A stretch of 64,000 bases of DNA from Asterella californica (lineage: Eukaryota; Streptophyta; Marchantiopsida; Marchantiales; Aytoniaceae): assembly GCA_036924285.1 (NCBI GenBank), contig JAYKYS010000006.1:25518001-25582000 (forward strand), in the 5' to 3' direction. The position numbers and the translations under genes were made by a program. Of the stretch, positions 10,774 to 23,611 are shown in pieces. The notes under the pieces were generated by a model. That model worked only from the letters and a program-made list of their open reading frames with translations, had not been told where the DNA came from and did no database searches. Positions within the stretch are counted from its first letter, which is position 1, and each line of letters opens with the position of its first letter.

Positions 10774-13700
10774 TCAGCAAAGTCTCACAATATCAATACG
10801 TTCTGAACTGAAAGCCCGAAACTTCCTGACAGGATGGAGCATCATATACAACAGATTCCCATTCCGCACCTTGGAACCATCGGCATCGTTTGCAGTCAGC
10901 GCGGCAACATCGTGGTCCAGATTAGTCGGATAGCGGTTCAGAAGGTCCTCACAAGCCCAGAGGATTCTCCTCAAAACCTTCAAACAGAACAGGTAAATTT
11001 AGGGTGTTACAGGAACTGATTTCTAGCAACGCGTCAATACCCATGCAGACAAGGTTGCAGATGTACTTATCCTCATGTTCTGGTGGATATAGTATCAAGA
11101 TAGTAACCTCTGCTTCATTTCCACGACTGATAGCTCTGGAAAAGTGAGCCATCGCTGACGATGCTCCATGATGCTGCCACATACTCGTGGCTGTATCTTC
11201 TCTCCATCCAGCATCTGCGAGCTCCTTGTGTGACGCTACCGCTGCTCGGGTCCAGGCCAGGATATTCTCATTCACACCCTCTGGAGTAAGTGTGAATACT
11301 GTTCCTCCTGTACACGACGATTCGACGGCATCAGACAGTTGGTCTCCTTGGCTTCTTGTAATCCATCTCAGGTCATGCAAAACACGAGTTACAGTCCGAC
11401 TGGAAGATAATGAACCACATGAACCAGAGCAGATCACGCACCTACTTTACCCGCAAAGAAAGGTCAGTTACATCTGAGAGCAAACTCGGCATGTTCGACA
11501 ATTGCATCACCCCAAATCCTGAAGGTAATCACCATCGCTAACAAAAACCGAGAGGCTATTGCTGTAATAAGGGGAGGAAGAAAGTGATAACCAGTGCTAA
11601 CAGTCCAAACAACGTGCTGGGACAGAGGGAGCACATGCACGCACCATATGGTAAGCCAACCGTCTCCAAGAGCATAGCATTTCGCTTGCTCTTTAGAGGG
11701 CCTAGATATTGTACCTGGTAAAAAGTAGATACGACTGCAGTTGTCAGTTTATCTACGTTGCAGTTTTTGTTTTGTATTCCTTCAAATCAAATAGTTCAAC
11801 TGTAAATGACTACCACCTTTCAAGAAGCGAAAGTGAAACTGACATGAAATCCAGAAAACTGTTCTTCAGTGAGGAAATTCTCGTGAAAGGACTAAGAGAA
11901 AACTTGCCGGTAGATCTACTGCATAATTTCGATTTTCTTTGTCGACGAAGCCGTAGTCCAAGAGAAGTTGAGACGGTGACAAGTTAGGCCCATACGAATC
12001 ATAAACTTGCTCCCCTTCTTCGTAAGCTTTGTGGGCTCGAAGTGCAGCAGTTTTTGTCTGCGTGTCGTATACAAGACATGATTCTTTTCCCGCAGCACTA
12101 CTGTGGTTCAGCATGTCTGCCCATGGCACTAGAGCAATGGAAGGTCCAGAATCTCGCTGAACCTGTTCATGCAGAGGCTGAAAATGTGAGTACATCTTTC
12201 TGCATGAGGCGCTGGAATAGCTGGTTAATCATAAATCTTTTGCCAACAGAATTCTAAGTTCATGCACAGTGAACGGGAACTTTGGGATCATGTGAGCATT
12301 TCCTCGCCATATTAGCAATACAGTTCATTCTGGCCTCATTCACCACGCCTATGAAGTCTAGAATTCCTCTAAGATGGATTGCTTGTTCACGAAGATTCTT
12401 CCACTCACCGCCTCGTCTAAGTCAAGAGAGAAGGAACGACTGAGAAGAATGACTGCTGCCCACCGCACAGACGACTCGGTAATGAAGCCTCCACTTCCAA
12501 GACCAGCTGGCATCAATTTGCTGGCCCCAGCAGCAAGCATGGCTTCATGATCTTCCCTGAAGACTACAAAAATTTCATCTTAAGTTCAGAAGGTATGGAT
12601 CGACCCACTCCTCTCTTCAAGCTGAGAACGGAAATGAAGTCATGGGGACAACTTTGACGGTTGCAAGACTCCAAGAAAAATAACCAATAACAGGGGACCC
12701 GGGGGCAGGGATTAACCTGCATATTAGCAATCTCCGCTCAGTAGTGTCCAGCATCGGGGACCCTGCCAGCCAATCTCTTCGCATTCTCTGTACTCTTCCA
12801 CAGAGGAAGTCAAACGTCAGAAAACGAAAAAGGTTCCGAGCGTAACACTAAGACCCGCAGTCTCTGGACCGACTTCTTCCATGTGCATGTATACTTAGGA
12901 GGCCTCCCAGCAAGTAACGAGGTGAATTTCACTTTCCTTCCATTCCGTGCTCTCGAGCTTTCTCACGACAGACTTCGCTTATTGTAATTATTAGAAACCC
13001 TTTCAAAACGGCTGACAATTAACAGTGTCCAAGTGAAAGAGAAGCTAACACTACACACAACAGCTTCTGTAAGCCCCATAAGCAAATATTCTATTAGTGT
13101 GGATACCTGAGGCCAAAGCATGGGATGGGCACCCGCCATTTGCAGCTCCGATGGAAGCAGTGCAATGTAAGGGAACCATGGACTCTTTTCTCCCCTAGCT
13201 CGTTCGCAGAGTAAATGCAAGCACATAGCTTGCCAAGGGCTCAACTGCGCGCTGTCGGCTATCGGGCCAACATATGGACAATTAGCAGCAGTCTGCACCG
13301 TTCCAGAAAGATCTAGCAATTCAGCTCAAGCATATGACTGGATAGTACAATGGTACAAACTTTGACTCCTAACTTCTCTGCTGTGATTACTTAGCTGATA
13401 AGCCCCAAAACCATCAGTTCTATTTTTGGAGATTAACTTTCTCATTAACTCTCTTTTTTCTGCCGAACCATTATCCACAAAGGACCCTTCTGAACTCGTG
13501 GAAACGGTGCTTAATTAGCTATGCAAGCTAAGAAAACCAACAGCCAATCTTTTGGACTCTACGTTGGTGAGCTTGTAGAGATGAGATTTTCTGACTATAG
13601 AAATGGTGACACTGATGCCTGTAAGCAACTAGTTGCATAAATCTAGTCCATTCAGTTGGTACCTAGGACCTTGTACTTGTTCTAGAATGTTGACACGGAA

Positions 13701-14036
13701 GTTGCAGTCTGCAAATGAAAGGAAGAGGACCTCCTCAGTCATGAAGGCTTCTTTGGATACACGGACAATGACGTCAGATCTGTTGGTTCCACCAAGACCA
13801 GCCACCATTCCATACCCTGGAGCATCGCTACCCCGCGGCCACCGTTCCAGCCGCAAATTACAGTCGTGATGACCATGTTTCTTGAGCCAATTACACAACC
13901 TCTCCACTTTCCTGTCATCTCTAGGGCTTCCACTTGTCTCGACCTTCTTATCTGTTTCCCTCTTTGCCGGCGACCCAATTGGAGGTGTTAATGATGCCGT
14001 TGTTTTGAGCGGACTGAAACATTTTCCTAGCTGCAT
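10774..14036 (-). CDS. SET-domain protein lysine methyltransferase, Rubisco LSMT/SETD3-type
   Basis: Seven exons read on the minus strand with GT-AG junctions and matching phases: 14036-13677, 13292-13107, 12787-12717, 12556-12409, 12177-11904, 11307-11067, 10969-10774 (stop TGA). Together they give about 491 residues, the usual length of this family. Exon 1 carries the start of the split SET domain: WLKKHG, then a GYGMVAGL segment where these enzymes have GRGL, and the FMTEE turn. Exon 2 has SPWQAMCLHLLCERARG and PWFPYIALLP. Exon 4 has SSVRWAAVILLSRSFSLDL. Exon 5 has the catalytic core ALVPWADMLNHSS (NHS motif that lines the AdoMet site) and YEEGEQVYDSYG with LLLDYGFVD. Exons 6-7 form the helical substrate-binding domain (CEDLLNRYPTNLDHDVAAL). 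The ATG at 14036 was chosen because an in-frame TGA lies 18 codons upstream. Known relatives methylate plastid enzymes such as Rubisco large subunit or aldolase, or actin; the substrate here is unknown. A plastid transit peptide is possible (N-terminus rich in S/T/K) but not clear. The least certain junctions are the acceptors of exons 3 and 5, the exon 5 and 6 donors, and the exon 7 end. Confidence 0.8.
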
Positions 14037-15505
14037 ACTTCTTAAAGCCCGATACTCCCAAACGATTCTTCTTCCCTCGTAGCGGCCTCAACTCAGGCAG
14101 ACTCAACTGCAACAACCATTCCATTCTCTATACCCCAGCCGCGGCTCCATGAATCTCCTCTTCCCATTCAGCTCAGATTCGTCCCTCCCGACGCAGGCTG
14201 CTGCAATTCTTGAGAGTTTTAAACCCACCATCCTCTCAGTTACCTCAGACCATAATCAGAGCACCTCAATGCATACAATCCACAAAACGCATATCGGAAT
14301 TCCGAGAAAAACTAAAATCCCCGTTATCCCCGTTACGAAGCTGCATGCACCCAACCCCTCAAATTCGTGGAGAACCATCACAAACTCCATCAAGGGCAGA
14401 AAACATAAAGATGAGAACAAATATCACGAATCCCAACGAATCCGAGGGAAGAACAATTCGTGGCTGAGTACTGAGCAGAAAATCCGATTAGTGGGTGAGT
14501 GAGTTCAACGTCTCACCGTGTGAAAAGAAAAAGGTGCATGCCACTGTCTCAATCGCGTGCTTTGAACGCCACTCTCTGACTGCTGATTGCTCTCGTGCTG
14601 TTAATTACCAAATACCCCGTAGGACTCTGCTCCAATCCATCATACCATCCCTCCCCACTGACTTCCCAGCCCTAAGCATGCATACAAACGCCCCCCACTT
14701 TAGACTTCTGGAGGATTTCCTGATCGACCTCCTTCAAAGACTCCTGATTTAACTGCTCCTCCCACAAAAGTCAGCTGTGGGAGGCTGACCAAAAAAGCGC
14801 GCAGCGCGCTCATCCTCTTCATGGGGAGCATTCGACCTCTATTACTGAGAGAGCTACGTTAATCCTTTTCTTGCTATGCCTTAACATTGTCTACGTCGAT
14901 TGTGAGAACCGGAAAGGAAGGGAGAGGTTCTTTCTCATGTAATGTATTTCGTTGTATTATATATGGTTAAAATAAACAAAGACGGATGGAGTCACTTTGA
15001 AGTTTGACGAGACTATGATACAATGAAGTACCAAGTTGACACTTCGTAGTATCTGTATGTGTATAGGAAGTATAATCAAAAAATTACTTATAAAAAAGTA
15101 GATAGTTTACTAGACTTCCAATCAAAAATTTAAATAGTACATATTTTATTTTCAACCAAATTTAAAATATTAATATATAGTTGCTTTTTAACAGGATTGA
15201 TTGGTTCTATTATGTTTTTAAGCTTACATACAAGTTGCCTCCCCAGATGAGTATAGATATATAACTTATGGATTTTCTCAAGAAAACATGCTTGCACAAG
15301 TTCTGCATGTTCAAGATAAATAGATATAAAATTTGATATGTATATCACTAACACGTTTTTACTAGTAAAGGTGACACATTTTCACTATACTAGAACGGAA
15401 CTTGCACAAGTTCACTATGTTCAAGGTACATCGTGTTGTGTGGCACTGTCATTTGTATATATTCATACAAGAATATAATAGGGAACCATACCCTAGAGGG
15501 TTTTA
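14037..15505. other. upstream region of the SET gene and AT-rich intergenic DNA
   Basis: 14037-14900 is C-rich on the plus strand and should hold the 5' UTR and promoter of the minus-strand methyltransferase. No TATA box stands out. From about 14940 composition drops to AT-rich DNA with no recognisable feature; AACTTGCACAAGTTC-type words recur at 15290 and 15400. Confidence 0.35.
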
Positions 15506-16330
15506 GTGTCATCTGACAATCGAAGGAAGAGAAACAAGGAGACTGCCAAAGTTGACATAGTGGAACACTCTAGCTTCTTAACACTCTTGGACTCAAGAGA
15601 AGGAATTAGCCACCATCCGGTATTTTTAGTTGTGGAGACTACGGACATCACTATGAATAATACGATGGGCATAGTTCGATGGAAGTTGGAAACTGAACCA
15701 GTGTTACAAGTCATTACTAGTTCTGAAGACTCTACGACTTGCTTACAGCGAGAAGATTTCTCAAAGCAATAAAAGCCTTGTTGGATCGAATTGAAACTCT
15801 AGAAGTCAAGGCAAAGGACGTCCAACGTATGGCATAAGGAGGATTTGCACCTTCTGAATGAACTACGCAATGTAGTCACTCAACACGTTCAGCGATTACA
15901 AAAGGTCTATCATGTGTAGAATGCACAAACGATCAAAAATCGCAGTTGAGGCCAAGACAGTCCATAGCTCTTGGGCTGTCTAGGAGTTGATGGTCTTTAC
16001 AAAAAACACTCGAGCTGATAAGAAAAAACTGAACGGATGCTACAACCTACTCTGAGAGATCATGTGGGGTTTGATTTCAGCCAAACTTAATTGAGATATT
16101 ACTGAACTGGCGAGAGCCTTGGAGATGAATCAACTGTCAGGACGTCAGCAGCAAACCACTGATGATCATGTGTCTATGTCAATAACCTCGATGGAAGCTG
16201 AGGAGGTCGTCTTCCTTGATCCGAAGACAACAGTTTAACTTCGATTGAGGAGTTTGACCTCATACTCCACGTAGAGGAGATGTTAGTTATCAACGATCAT
16301 GAGTAAGAGATAGGATTAGAAGCACATGTA
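15506..16330 (+). pseudogene. degenerate coding remnant of unknown family
   Basis: An 88-codon open frame (15506-15772) is followed, in shifting frames broken by many stops, by protein-like pieces such as LLDRIETLEVKAKDVQRM and LLNELRNVVTQHVQRLQKVY. These look like helical, coiled-coil-prone segments. No catalytic motif of a transposon or host enzyme could be read. It may be a decayed TE-encoded structural protein or gag. The strand call rests only on these pieces. Confidence 0.25.
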
Positions 16331-17530
16331 GATATATAAGTAGTACTTGATTAGAAGAAGACTGAAACTCTATCGTCTTTTGAGCTCGCTGATGTCTTGA
16401 TATCTATATCTATAGTATCCTTGCATTATCACCTAACTGATGTTCAATGGCAGTTAGCTTAAAAAATTAAAGTTTTATTTTGGGCACGAACCAATGAAGA
16501 TCTGCATTGTTGTCTCATAACACACGTTCTATTCTCTCTTCTACCTCTCTAAACAGTCTATAAGTTGAGTATACTGAAAAGAAAATTTTCCTGGGATACT
16601 CCACTTCCTTTATTCCACAAGTGGAGCACTGCTTATGGTTCTATTATCCTGTTTTGATGGGTATGCGTCCAAGTGTCACAAGTCTTATAATTTAGAAGTA
16701 TAAATTTAACTTGTTTACTTTATCTCAGGACAAATATCACCGCCGGTCTACAATAGAGTTAATATATTTAGAACTAGAAATTTAACTTGCTGTCTCGAAG
16801 TATCACCTTGATCTGTTGCAAAATTCATGGTTCTCCTTTTACACTGCTATCGATAGATATAAATATAACTGATTATTTTTATCACAACGTTATATTTTTC
16901 ACCGGAATGCTTCAACCAATAATGAAAGTGAATTTCTACCTTAAATGCTTGCTTGTCGTCTTCCGGCTCCCGGCCGGATGTGCGCTTTGGATGCTTATTT
17001 ATTTGGCTCGACGAAAAGTTAATCACTTAGAGGATACTTAAGCATAACCAAAAACATGTTCAGTAATTCCCAGCCTTAGATTCGATGAGAACTATATTGG
17101 ATTCAAGGAGGATTCAAGTTTAGTTCTCGTCGAGATGCAGGTCAACTTCCATGGTCAGTTGTAGCGTGGAAAGAAGATAGACTTTGGATTGAGAACCGAT
17201 CATTTAGATGAACATCTTACGATGAACGTTGTAGTGACAATTCTTCCTGCCAATAAATTCAAGTCATTCAACTGTTCGAACAATTGTTCATCAATCATTC
17301 AACCAGAAATAGTGTCATAGACAAACGACAACAACGTCTCGTCATGGACTCTCCACAGTCATTTTCCTTCTAAAGTAAAGCTCATTAAGGGACTAAGCGG
17401 AATACACTAATTGACTACTTTCTCTCAGTTATTTGTCCGTATCAAAATCTTTCTTGTTGTGTATCCCGAGTGTAAGGTCCTAAAAGTTCGAGTTCTTCTC
17501 AATTGCGTAGAGTGGTTAAGTAGTGACTTA
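16331..17530. other. AT-rich intergenic, nothing recognised
   Basis: No gene, RNA or repeat boundary recognised. Short frames only. Confidence 0.35.
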
Positions 17531-17873
17531 GGGCATCTTCACCGGGAAGACTGTAACGTTATTATAAAGTAAAGTAACCTCGAGATGTCCCAACGGAGAC
17601 AGTAACTTGAATTTATGTTGGTGTCAAGAATCTAAGACAGGACTCCAAACTCTAAATTAGAGTTCTTTATAGTATGCAGGGTTTTAGAATAGAGGAAAGT
17701 TCTCTGTCACGGTGGAGAAACTTAATACATACCCAGTTCTTTTCCTCATCGATGTAAGAGTGATGTATAGATCTAAGTTGTGAACACTAGTATTCATTAG
17801 TTCTCTATTAGTATAATATGAACATTAAATTATCTTCAACGCTCCAGTTAAAGCTTGTGCAGTGGAGATGCCC
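17531..17873. mobile_element. Tourist-like MITE, 343 bp
   Basis: It begins GGGCATCTTCACCG and ends CAGTGGAGATGCCC, imperfect inverted termini, with TTA duplicated on both sides (17528-17530 and 17874-17876). The termini are cousins of the GAGCATCTCCACC ends at 866-2930, so this is a second Harbinger-type subfamily. There is no coding capacity. Confidence 0.75.
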
Positions 17874-19389
17874 TTAAACCCTTCCCTCCCCTCTCGTAGT
17901 ATAAGAGGTCTGGGTTACCCAGATTCCCTATTATATGGGATCGCGTTTAGCAGAAGCTAAACGCTACCCTAACTAAATGTGCCAGAAGATTCTGACGCCG
18001 TCAGAGCACCAGTTTTGACTAACTTGGTAACGATGAGTATCTATTCGCCTACGCAATATTTCTGAGAAAAAAGATCCAGTTTCCGTTCAATCTGAAATCA
18101 AGCTTGTCCAAATGTCGAGAACTTGTATACTCACCTCTTCCATCTTTCGAAGACGATGATGTTTATAGTGATCGAAAGAACATTTTGCAGTGCTTGACTT
18201 TTGGTTTTTTCGCTATCTTCATTCAACATTTGTCCATCTGATCCACCCGATAAGACTAAATTTTTATAATATCGAGGTGTACATTATATAATAATAAACA
18301 TAGGCTATATTCCACGTTTAGTATTAAACATACTAATCATAATTTTCTGAATTCATATCTATACTTGGAGTCTCTCGTACTAATACTTTTTTTCGACTCT
18401 AACTCACCTACTCCAGTCGTTGTTTTTCTTTCTGTTGCTTCAAAAATAGCTGGATTAGCTTTAGCTTCTAGAGTTTTTAATATTTTATTTGAGTTTTCAC
18501 CAAACCAAATTAAAGTGTGCACAACTATTCCTGTTTCTCCTTTCTGTAACGAAACTCTCTATCTGCGGACACTGTATATTGATTTTCGAGTTTCCAGCTT
18601 GGTCTTTTCTCTCTTTCTGACATTCGTTCGCTTTTGATGTATATTCAGCCACCCATTGTGAGAAGGGAAGCCAAAATTCAAATTTAGAAATAATTTTTCA
18701 TTGGGGCAGCTGCACAACTTTTGTATGGGCAGCTTCTCAAAAGTCATTGACATTGTCATGTCCCTCCTGAGTTATGAAAATGGACCCTCCTCATCCTCTT
18801 TCTTTTGAAGAGTGTGATGGGGAGTGAAGTACTCCTCTCTGCCTGTCTATCTTTCATTGTGTATTTCTACATAGTGAGGTTTTTGGCTTCCTCTTTTCTC
18901 CATGCAATTCACTCTTTTCTTATGTGTTATGAGTTGTGAATGGGTTGGTTGGTTCTTGGTGCTATTTTAGATTTTGAATTTTAGGCTTGTGATATTGACA
19001 TATTGTATACTTCACATATTTTCTGAACTTGTGATATTCTTCCTTGGTTCATTTATGTATTTTTCAGTTTTTTCTATTTTTTCTAAATAGCAATGCAATT
19101 GATCTTTGGATGATTTATTTGCAGATATTTGGTGAAGTAAGATCACTTGAAGTGGGACGAGAGATATTCTTGAATATGGCTTTGGACTCAAGTATTTTCG
19201 GATGATTCCATTGAATGTTCATTGAGATCATTACTTGCTGAATGCTTTGAAATATATCCGTAAAGCTTTGATACATTATTTACATTATTTTGCTGTTTGT
19301 TTCATTCCCGGCTAAACGTCGTTGGAGATAGTTTGTTTCTGATCGGATAAACTACCACATTCGTTAACGACTTAATACTCTCCAAGTTA
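17874..19389. other. AT-rich intergenic
   Basis: No gene recognised. ACCTCTTCCATCTTTCGAAG at 18136-18155 resembles the hairpin arms at 52510 and 52816 and may be an isolated relic of that repeat. Confidence 0.3.
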
Positions 19390-19740
19390 TTCATATATCG
19401 AAAGATCTCTTAAACTCATACACTCCGTTGCATCGTGCACTAGGTCTTGCTGTCACACACCGCTCAATGTTTGAGGTGGTTGTTAGACAGAGCTGCAGAC
19501 ATATAGAGGGTTTAGAGAGAGCACGTGCTGATCGCATTGATCCAGATATGTCCATAGACGACATATTGGATGATGTGTTCCAGAGTCGATCATACATCTT
19601 ATGATAGTAGAAGACAATCAAGACATGGTTCTTGACAATCAAACCATCGATGTTCTCAGATATAGTGCTATGCTTCTAGATGAGTTGGAAAAAGAGCCGC
19701 TTGTTGAGATTGAAGATGAGCCTAGAGAGTTCAAATAGGC
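19390..19740 (+). pseudogene. protein-like remnant, unknown family
   Basis: On the plus strand a frame without a start (HRALGLAVTHRSMFEVVV, then acidic DMSIDDILDDVFQSR) runs into stops at about 19602. A second frame then gives VLRYSAMLLDELEKEPLVE before a TAG at 19736. The residue pattern is clearly more protein-like than the surroundings, but a frameshift separates the pieces and no family is recognised. It lies just left of the chromovirus insertion and could be the end of a host gene or another element. Confidence 0.25.
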
Positions 19741-20305
19741 TTAATATGGATTAGGAGATCGTGGGAAGGTTTTATAATGTTACGGTCTTTTTTACGTGAA
19801 ATGTCTCTGGCAGAATTGCAATCTCTATAGTCTCTTTTTCTTGATTACGGCATACTTTCAGTGTTGGCAGTTGAAGTTCACTTGACGCTGACCACAAGAT
19901 TATTTTCGTGACTAGAGAGATGAAGTATGATCATATATCACTTGACGTGATTGGTCAGATGTATCATAATGTCTTGTGTGTTGGTCTTAGTTACACCAGT
20001 GTGATTATGTTGGAGGTCATGCATTTGAATGTCTCAACCGAGTCTCATTAGTATAACTTCCAAAACAGCTCCAAGCATACGACAGGATGCGACGGTGCTA
20101 AACTGTTATGAGTCGAACAGAAAAATAATATGTTGGTTTCTCTTATGAGCTCTTCAGTCCGTCGTACTTCAATACGAAAAGACAAATAACAAAATTGCAT
20201 ATTTGGACATTAAGAGATCACGAGTGCTCGTTCCATAAACCCCTCTTTTCGTAAATTTACACTTACAACTTTTATTCTCTTAAATATAAAATAGAACTCA
20301 TTTTT

Positions 20306-21412
20306 TGTGCACCTACCGCCTTGTTGCGTCAGCGGAAGCTCTAATTCAATAGGTCGCAAACTTTACACCGCTAACCTGCAAACACAATCACAATTTAACG
20401 TCCATGCATCACTTATCTTATCTCAGTTTGGTCCGGACCGGAGCCGGACCGTCTCTCTAATCATCAAGCTCAGCAGTTCTTAAGTCCCGACCTAGTCCGC
20501 CTAGGTCGGTCCCAAACATGAGCAAGTCACAAGATGACTTGGGGCGGACTTCTCATAAAGTCCAGGGTCCTAAACGGTGCCTCCAGCACACCTAGTGGCC
20601 CAACCGCCCGTGATGTCCGTCTGGGTCTAAGCGCCCGAACGGTGATCTAACCCGCCGACTCGTTCTCTAGTCTTGCCCCGGCCCTTACATCGTTTCTAAG
20701 TCCAGACGTCCAAGTCTGGACGAGAACGTGCCTTGGAACCGGCCCAGCCATCACCTCATGCCCCTAGAGTCTGTCCGTCGAACCCTGGGGTCGGGTGACT
20801 CGTCCTGGTCCACCCAGGCATCGAGCCCCCCTCATATATACTTCTGGAGATCGACGACCCCGCCCTCCTCTTTGGTCCCTGAAAATTTTACCACAACCCG
20901 ATTGTGGTTCGGCCATAACTTCCAGCTCGGAGGTCAGATCGAGAAGTATTATATATCACTGGAAAGTTCTCGACGAGACCTTTCCAATGATACCTCACTC
21001 GCCTCTAGATCTTACGTGGAGCTCCGTCCACGACCTAAAACGTCCATGGAGCTCCAACACTTAGTTATTTTTCGGAAATCTGTGGTTCGGACCAGCGTCC
21101 GAACCACAGTCCGTCTGCGTCTCGGACCCACGTCTCGGTCTCACGTCTCAGACCTATGTCTCAGACTCATGTTTCGATCCGTTCCCAGACTCGCCCCCTG
21201 AGGTCAGCGTTTGTCCGGGGTCCTCTTGAGGTAGGCCCTTATGTCCTAACCCAAGGTTCCAACCTTGGTTCAGAGAACCACTTAGGTTCATCTGATCCCG
21301 ACTTCTCGGCCAAGCTGTTAAGTCCTACTCGCAGCGTTCACAACCTAGCGCAAGTCCGCTAGAGTTCTGTTGTTCGCGTCTGCGCCTGATCTTGAGAATG
21401 AGGGTCGCGGCA
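20306..21412 (-). repeat. 3' LTR of the chromovirus
   Basis: About 1.1 kb, matching 31151-32284 along its whole length (for example GGTCGCAAACTTTACACCGC, CAGTTTGGTCCGGACCGGAG). Read on the minus strand it begins TGCCGCGACC and ends GGTGCACA, fitting TG...CA LTR ends. A few small deletions distinguish it from the other LTR. Confidence 0.9.
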
Positions 21413-22141
21413 CTCACTCCCAGTTTGGAGGTTGATGCCCTCATCAACAATGATCCTTTAAGTTAACATCAAGTTCAAAATGGGTAGCCAACCCCTTGGC
21501 GTCTGAATTGCGTTCTGGTAGCTAATCCGCAATTCCCTTCTTGGCTTGAGTCTTAAGTTGTCGCTAGAACACTTAAAAAATTCCAACTAGTCTCGGGAAA
21601 AGCCTTACCTTTTTGGCTTACCCTAAACAAAACTAGTTGACAATTTCTAAACATTCTACTTAAGACTCTAACTTACTAACTATAAGTATTCACACCTACT
21701 TACAATGTCCCCCGAAACTCACTTTCTGGTCGCAATCTGGTTTGACTTAGACGCGCGACTAAGTTTACTTTGTAGTTAGAAAACCGCAAAGCAAGATCAC
21801 CCCAAGCCCCAGGACAAGTATGAAATTTCATACTTGCTTTGCCAACGCTACGGCAAACCTAAGTCTTGACATCAAGACTTAGTCTTGATTTAGATGCTTA
21901 TCCAAACTAGCTCGCTTCCTTTGAGTGTGCTTCGTTCCTCCTCTTGACACTAGGCATCTGATCAGAACTAGTCATAGCCATGCATTACCAATACAGTTAG
22001 ATCAAAATTTCCAGAAACAAAATCTTTATTTCCAAATACAAGACAAAGCTACAAAATCCATCGGCCCAAATCGCCTCAAGTTGCTACTTGTATGGTTCGA
22101 CGTTCCTTCACTCCTCGCTCGAAGGAGATGTCCTCATCTTG

Positions 22142-22490
22142 CTAATGCCCTTGTTGTTCTTGTCGCCGTTTGAAGAGGTCTAATACTTCGCTCGCATGTG
22201 CAAGATTTTCCTCTGGCACCCAAGTTGTTTCCTTCAAATGGTAACCACGTCATTTGACCAAATACTCCATCCGGTTTGATTTACGCCGAGATCGTAAAAT
22301 GGACTCCATCTCATATTCTGCTTCGTCTTGCACGACATCAGGTTGAGGCCTAAGAATCTGTTTGCGATCCGGTCGCAAATCATCTTTGAAGTATTTCTTC
22401 AATAAAGAAACATGGAAAGTCGGATGCAACTGCCATTCGGTAGGAAGGTCTCTCGAGTCCGCTCATAGATGTTGCTTTCCGCGACGAGTT
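22142..22490 (-). pseudogene. integrase C-terminus with chromodomain, severed from pol
   Basis: Minus-strand reading gives LPTEWQLHPTFHVSLLKKYF (the segment that links integrase to the tail in chromoviruses), followed by a chromodomain: YEMESILRSRRK, MEYLVK, RGY, ETTWVPEENL, and a TAG stop at 22144-22142. Such chromodomains direct integration by binding histone marks. The codon for the conserved Trp in the usual VKWRGY motif is TGA (22252-22250), a premature stop, and a frameshift precedes LPTEW. The rest of the integrase lies 4.3 kb away, beyond the insertion. Confidence 0.85.
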
Positions 22491-22690
22491 AGTTGTGAGA
22501 TATTGTTTATCCTAGTTGACACAACCTTGGTTCATAAATATTTGGACCAAGGTTAGGGAGCTTATGATCTGTAAAGTCTTCAGTGAGAAATTTTTTAAAG
22601 TTTTTGCTGGTTTAGAGTTAAGGGTATATGTTTTTCTTCTTGACCTCTCTTTCTCTTTCATCTGAAGATGGAAGAGGGATGCAATCTTAG

Positions 22691-22744
22691 CATTAATTTA
22701 TAACCTAAACCTTTCGACGCGAATAGTTAGGTGATAAATTAATG
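22691..22744. repeat. hairpin-forming inverted repeat
   Basis: CATTAATTTATAACCTAA (22691-22708) and TTAGGTGATAAATTAATG (22727-22744) pair at 17 of 18 positions around an 18-base loop. It lies inside the MULE-like insertion, left of the transposase remnant. Confidence 0.65.
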
Positions 22745-23305
22745 TGTGGATTCATGTGTTTTTTTTATTTTAGCAGGTCTTCGCACTTAGTACCCCCATA
22801 AGCACGTGGCCATGCACTTCACTTATAGATTTTCTACTGATGTCGCCGCTATTCTTAGAATGAAGAACATTTAACAGTTAATTTTGATTTTGATTTTTGC
22901 TGAAACTTAGTCTAGATTTTCTATATAAAACTTATAACATTCTCGATAATGTAGAGAGCAAAAGTTAATGAAGTTGATAGAGCATGGTCATATAATCACT
23001 ATTCTGAAGGCAGATTACTGGTTCATAATCTTTAGTTCTCGTGCATCTATTCTAATGAATTTCATTTTTCATTAGAAGTTATGATGTGGATGAACGAAGA
23101 TGTACTTGTCATCTCGAATCCATGAAGTTAAACACAACGGAATGAAATAGATTTTCAATGTATCTTTTTATAAATTGTGGGTCACTCTCAAAACATATGT
23201 TGCACTTCACTCTACATGACACCAACCACTAACAAATTACTAACAAATTACAACATTGGAATCCAAATTGATTATTTAAACGGTACCCTTTCCGGATTTC
23301 TTCAG

Positions 23306-23611
23306 AAATTGGCTTGATTACACCCCCAGTAGGTTCCTTGAGTTTCATCACACCCCTCCTACCGATGCATTTCTTGATCACACCCCTTACTTGCTGTTGC
23401 TTGTAAAACCAGTCACTTTGTGATGTTATTCACATGTGAGAATGCACATACTAAATTTTCGAACATGTATAGTCTAACGTGTCTTTAATGTTAAATATTT
23501 TGAATTATAATGATATTATAATGAAAATTGAAAATACTAAAATGATAAACCAAAAAATAAAATTACTGGTTCTACTATCAATAACCCGTAACGAGATGAT
23601 CAAGCCAATTG
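23306..23611 (-). mobile_element. MITE with iterated TGATCACACCCC motif
   Basis: Ends are AAATTGGCTTGAT (23307-23319) and ATCAAGCCAATT (near 23600-23611). Just inside the left end the motif TTGATNACACCCC recurs (23314, about 23341, 23373) with spacers of similar size, followed by an AAACCAGTCACTTTGTGAT block. The element matches the reverse complement of 52088-52399 through most of its length, including the AACCAGTNACTTTGT block and the distal GGTTNTACTNTC block. It is the innermost of the three nested elements here. Confidence 0.7.

Noticed and set aside
10522..10806. Plus-strand ORF of 94 codons downstream of the SET gene
   Set aside because: It overlaps the antisense end of the methyltransferase gene and has no motif; treated as a shadow frame.
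11187..11477. Plus-strand ORF opposite the SET gene exon 6
   Set aside because: Antisense shadow of an exon with clear family motifs on the minus strand.
20728..21201. Plus-strand ORF of 157 codons in the LTR
   Set aside because: Sits within the LTR and has a shorter broken counterpart in the other LTR; Arg/Pro/Ser-rich composition reflects LTR base composition, with no motif.
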